From assembly GCA_023418925.1 (NCBI GenBank), contig JAEZYS010000014.1, positions 1 to 64,000 of the forward strand: a DNA stretch of 64,000 nucleotides. The letters are read 5' to 3'. Below, in pieces: positions 61,433 through 64,000 of this stretch. The translations under genes and the position numbers were made by a program. The stretch's first letter is position 1. Each line of letters begins with the position of its first letter. This DNA is from Bacillota bacterium. Lineage in GTDB: Bacteria; Bacillota; Clostridia; Oscillospirales; Ruminococcaceae. Under the pieces are notes generated by a model that did no database searches, was not told the origin of the DNA, and saw only the letters and a program-made list of their open reading frames with translations.

Positions 61433-62193
61433 GCGAGAACATCAAACCTGTAATTGATATGCGTTCCATTGTAAAGACTTTCTACCTTGGAACGCCAAAT
61501 GAACTAGAAATTCTTCATGGACTAACTTTTACAGTTCCAAAAGGACAGTTTGTCTCAATTGTCGGTGCATCCGGTTCCGGTAAATCAACTCTTATGAACA
61601 TTATCGGTGCTCTTGACAGACCAACAAGCGGTGAATATTATCTTGACGGAACTAATATTTCAAAGACAGATGACAAGACACTTTCAGAAATTAGAAACAA
61701 AAAAATTGGATTTGTATTCCAGACTTTTAATCTTATCTCAAGAACTTCCGCACTTAAAAATGTTGAACTTCCTATGCTCTATGCAGGAAAGGGCAGTAAA
61801 GAACGTACTGCCCGTGCAAAGGAATTGCTTGAACTGGTAGAAATGGCTGATAGAAGTTCACATATGCCTAACGAACTATCAGGTGGTCAGAAGCAGCGTA
61901 TTGCTATTGCCAGAGCTATGGCAAATGATCCTTCCATTATTCTTGCCGACGAACCGACAGGTGCTCTTGACAGTAAAACAGGACGTCTTGTTATGGATAT
62001 ATTCCACAAGCTCCACAGAGAACAGGGCAAGACAATTGTTCTGATTACTCATAACAAGGAGCTTGCTGATGAGACAGATAGAATCATTACACTTTCCGAT
62101 GGCAGAATAATCAGCGATGTAGATAATACGCTTAATATTAAAAAACCTTCTGAAGATGCCCCGATAAAAGGCGGTGTAGCGGATGAGCTTTAA
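61429..62193 (+). CDS. MacB-like ABC transporter ATPase
   Basis: The nucleotide-binding protein has Walker A 'GASGSGKSTLMNIIG', Q-loop 'FVFQTFNLISRTSALKNVELP', signature 'LSGGQKQRIAIARAMA', Walker B 'IILADEPTGALDSKTG' and the H-loop 'IVLITHNKEL'. This is the LolD/MacB subfamily. The start overlaps the fusion-protein stop by 4 bp. It powers the permease pair downstream. Confidence 0.93.
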   Translation: MSENIKPVIDMRSIVKTFYLGTPNELEILHGLTFTVPKGQFVSIVGASGSGKSTLMNIIGALDRPTSGEYYLDGTNISKTDDKTLSEIRNKKIGFVFQTFNLISRTSALKNVELPMLYAGKGSKERTARAKELLELVEMADRSSHMPNELSGGQKQRIAIARAMANDPSIILADEPTGALDSKTGRLVMDIFHKLHREQGKTIVLITHNKELADETDRIITLSDGRIISDVDNTLNIKKPSEDAPIKGGVADEL

Positions 62194-63442
62194 AGAATTT
62201 ATTTCGATGGCAATGACCAACCTGAAAGTAAATAAAATGAGAGCATTTCTTACTATGCTTGGAATTATTATTGGTATCAGTGCGGTTATTACAATCACAA
62301 CACTGGGCAATATCATGCAAAAGACTGTTACCAACGTCTATGAGGATTTCGGTATCAACATGATGGAGTTTTATCTTACATTCCGAGATGATAATGTCAG
62401 GGATTACTACGATTACAGTGACTTTTTCACTGATGAATCCATAGAAGCAATGAAGACGAGATTTGGTGACCGAGTAACAGAAATCGGGATATCGACAAAT
62501 AGTAACAGAGGCTCAACAAGGTTTGATGGCGAAGATCTTGATTTAAAGGTAATTGGTGCTAATGCTGGATTGGTTAACTTTGGATTTTCTAAGCTTAGTG
62601 AAGGCAGATACATCAGTGACAACGACGTTACCAGAGCAAAACAGGTTTGTGTTATTTCTGATAAACAGGCTAAAAAGCTTTATGGCAGCATTAAAGATTC
62701 CATAGGAAAGACATTGACAGTAGATTTAAATCAAAAAAAATACGATTTTGTTATCATTGGTGTATTAAAAAATGAATCAAAAATGGGAGCAGCTGTACAG
62801 GATAGTATGCACGGAAAAGACTGGAGTACAGAACTTTATATCCCTTGTACTACTGCCCAGAAGCTTTCAGAACCTGATATGTTGGGAAGTTACTATTATT
62901 TTGATGTAGCAGCTGCTGATAATGAAAATCCAAAAGCACTTGCAATTGAAATTTCAGATTATTATAACAATTCCTATTACAGGAACAATGATTCATTTAA
63001 AGTTAAGTATTACACAGCTCAGGAAGAGCTTGACACATTCTCAAGTATGCTTGATGTTGTATCAACAATTATTACTGTAATCGCAGGAATTTCACTGCTG
63101 GTTGGCGGTATCGGCGTTATGAACATAATGCTTGTTTCCGTAACGGAACGTACAAGAGAAATCGGCGTAAGAAAAGCACTTGGAGCTCCAAACTCAGCAA
63201 TCAGAGTACAGTTTATTATTGAATCAATGATTATCTGCCTTATTGGTGGTATTATAGGAATTATTCTTGGATTAATCCTTGGTAATGTTGCCGGTCTGAT
63301 TGTAGGAACAATGGCACCGCCTTCTATTTCAGGTATATTTATGGCAGTAACATTCTCTATGGCCATCGGACTTTTCTTTGGATATTATCCGGCAAACAAA
63401 GCAGCAAAACTTGATCCAATTGACGCACTCAGATACGAATAA
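62183..63442 (+). CDS. MacB-like ABC transporter permease, first copy
   Basis: 'ISMAMTNLKVNKMRAFLTMLGIIIGISAVITITTLG' is the N-terminal membrane helix of the FtsX/MacB family. A large extracytoplasmic domain (about 45-290) follows, then three C-terminal helices with 'LLVGGIGVMNIMLVSVTERTREIGVRKALGA'. It forms the translocation channel with the ATPase and fusion protein. It overlaps the ATPase stop by 11 bp and is followed by a second, similar permease. Confidence 0.9.
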   Translation: MSFKEFISMAMTNLKVNKMRAFLTMLGIIIGISAVITITTLGNIMQKTVTNVYEDFGINMMEFYLTFRDDNVRDYYDYSDFFTDESIEAMKTRFGDRVTEIGISTNSNRGSTRFDGEDLDLKVIGANAGLVNFGFSKLSEGRYISDNDVTRAKQVCVISDKQAKKLYGSIKDSIGKTLTVDLNQKKYDFVIIGVLKNESKMGAAVQDSMHGKDWSTELYIPCTTAQKLSEPDMLGSYYYFDVAAADNENPKALAIEISDYYNNSYYRNNDSFKVKYYTAQEELDTFSSMLDVVSTIITVIAGISLLVGGIGVMNIMLVSVTERTREIGVRKALGAPNSAIRVQFIIESMIICLIGGIIGIILGLILGNVAGLIVGTMAPPSISGIFMAVTFSMAIGLFFGYYPANKAAKLDPIDALRYE

Positions 63443-63456
63443 GGGGGTATAAGCAT

Positions 63457-64000
63457 ATGAATTTTAAAGAAAATATTATAGTTGCTATTACCAGCCTTAA
63501 AGCTAATAAGGGAAGAACTTTTCTTACAATGCTTGGAATTATTATTGCAATAAGTGCTGTAATTGGCATAACAACAGCAGGTGAAGTTGTAAAGAAAAAT
63601 TTCAACCAGTCATTTGACAGCTTAGGAGTAAACTGTATTGTAATTCAAATGAGCCGGAAAGAAGATCCTGTTAGAGATTACCAGAATACTGACGACTATC
63701 TTTCTGAAGAAGCTATTGATAGATTTGCAAAGAAATTTGAAGGCAGATTTGAAAATATAGGAATTAATTCTTATGTAGCTCAGGGTAATACATACAATGA
63801 CCATGAAGAATTAAAGCTTGATATTTATGGTACAAATGAAGTTTATCTCGAGAAATTTGGATATGAAGAGTTGGTAGTTGGTCGTTTTATAAGCAAAAAT
63901 GATGTTGAGCGTAAGAAATCCGTTTGTTTAATCTCAGATAAGCAGGCAGAAAAACTCTTCGGTAGTTATGCTGCAGCACTCGGACAGTCAGTTACAGTTA
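63457..64000 (+). CDS. MacB-like ABC transporter permease, second copy (cut by window end)
   Basis: The start 'MNFKENIIVAITSLKANKGRTFLTMLGIIIAISAVIGIT' is parallel to the first permease ('FLTMLGIII.ISAVI.ITT'), and 'ELKLDIYGTNEVYLEKFGYEELVVGRFI' corresponds to its extracytoplasmic domain. RBS AGGGGG lies before ATG 63457. The reading frame is open at the window end. It is a paralogue from gene duplication, so the transporter may have a heterodimeric channel. Confidence 0.88.
   Translation, partial: MNFKENIIVAITSLKANKGRTFLTMLGIIIAISAVIGITTAGEVVKKNFNQSFDSLGVNCIVIQMSRKEDPVRDYQNTDDYLSEEAIDRFAKKFEGRFENIGINSYVAQGNTYNDHEELKLDIYGTNEVYLEKFGYEELVVGRFISKNDVERKKSVCLISDKQAEKLFGSYAAALGQSVTV

Overview
The window looks like a low-GC, anaerobic, gut-type Clostridia chromosome, most likely from the Ruminococcus/Oscillospiraceae side. 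This is inferred from the ispH-rpsA fusion gene, tepA followed by ylzJ, clostridial RBS style, heavy two-component and c-di-GMP signalling, and an allose-type sugar operon. No rRNA genes or other species-level markers are present. One tRNA gene (Leu-GAG) and a 3' fragment of a tRNA-Thr are present.

Region 1, about 1-10.3 kb, is accessory DNA and heavily decayed. It starts with a tRNA-Thr 3' fragment followed by short direct repeats, which together look like one end of an integrated element. Next come a secreted DUF5050 protein and an IS91-type unit, a tyrosine recombinase broken by a frameshift and overlapping an HUH transposase. Then there are gene scraps and a mobilization module: a long inverted repeat that looks like oriT, a MobC-like protein and a MOB relaxase that appears to start at ATT. 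A broken IS256-family transposase follows. The region ends with an rtcB RNA ligase whose leader holds a promoter, a 26-codon ORF and an intrinsic terminator.

Region 2, about 10.3-23 kb, mixes unknown membrane-anchored proteins, a frameshifted esterase, a two-component system next to two small UBA-like membrane proteins, a ferritin-like protein, DUF2461, a SPASM radical SAM protein and a GerMN lipoprotein. Several ORF remnants lie between them.

Region 3, about 23-40.6 kb, is mostly core: a UvrA-like ABC ATPase behind a palindrome-overlapped promoter, a DUF4003 protein, tRNA-Leu, tepA-ylzJ-uppP-ftsK, a YgiQ radical SAM protein, a ComEC-like MBL protein with a DUF3006 protein, an RpiR regulator, a BaiN-like flavoprotein, and cmk-plsC-ispH/rpsA. 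Double terminators close it.

Region 4, about 40.7-49.5 kb, is a minus-strand D-allose/ribose-type operon in the order alsA, alsC, alsE, alsK, alsB, rpiB, a second ROK kinase, and a transaldolase/F6P aldolase. A LacI-type regulator gene lies upstream. Identical 15-bp operators sit before the operon and before the regulator gene.

Region 5, about 49.7-64 kb, holds a carboxynorspermidine-synthase-like gene, then a signalling cluster: FapA/DUF342, a cytoplasmic sugar-binding-domain GGDEF protein, a REC-HD-GYP protein and a hybrid histidine kinase. It ends with a MacAB-like export system whose promoter overlaps a 16-bp inverted repeat. The last permease runs off the window.

The most notable unexplained signal is a roughly 65-nt conserved leader found twice: before the aldolase gene (minus strand, 41431-41496) and before the HD-GYP gene (plus strand, 55142-55206). 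It has two conserved hairpins and is a candidate structured RNA or small dispersed repeat. A second theme is genes whose Shine-Dalgarno points to ATT or ATA instead of ATG (relaxase, LacI regulator, possibly the hybrid kinase).
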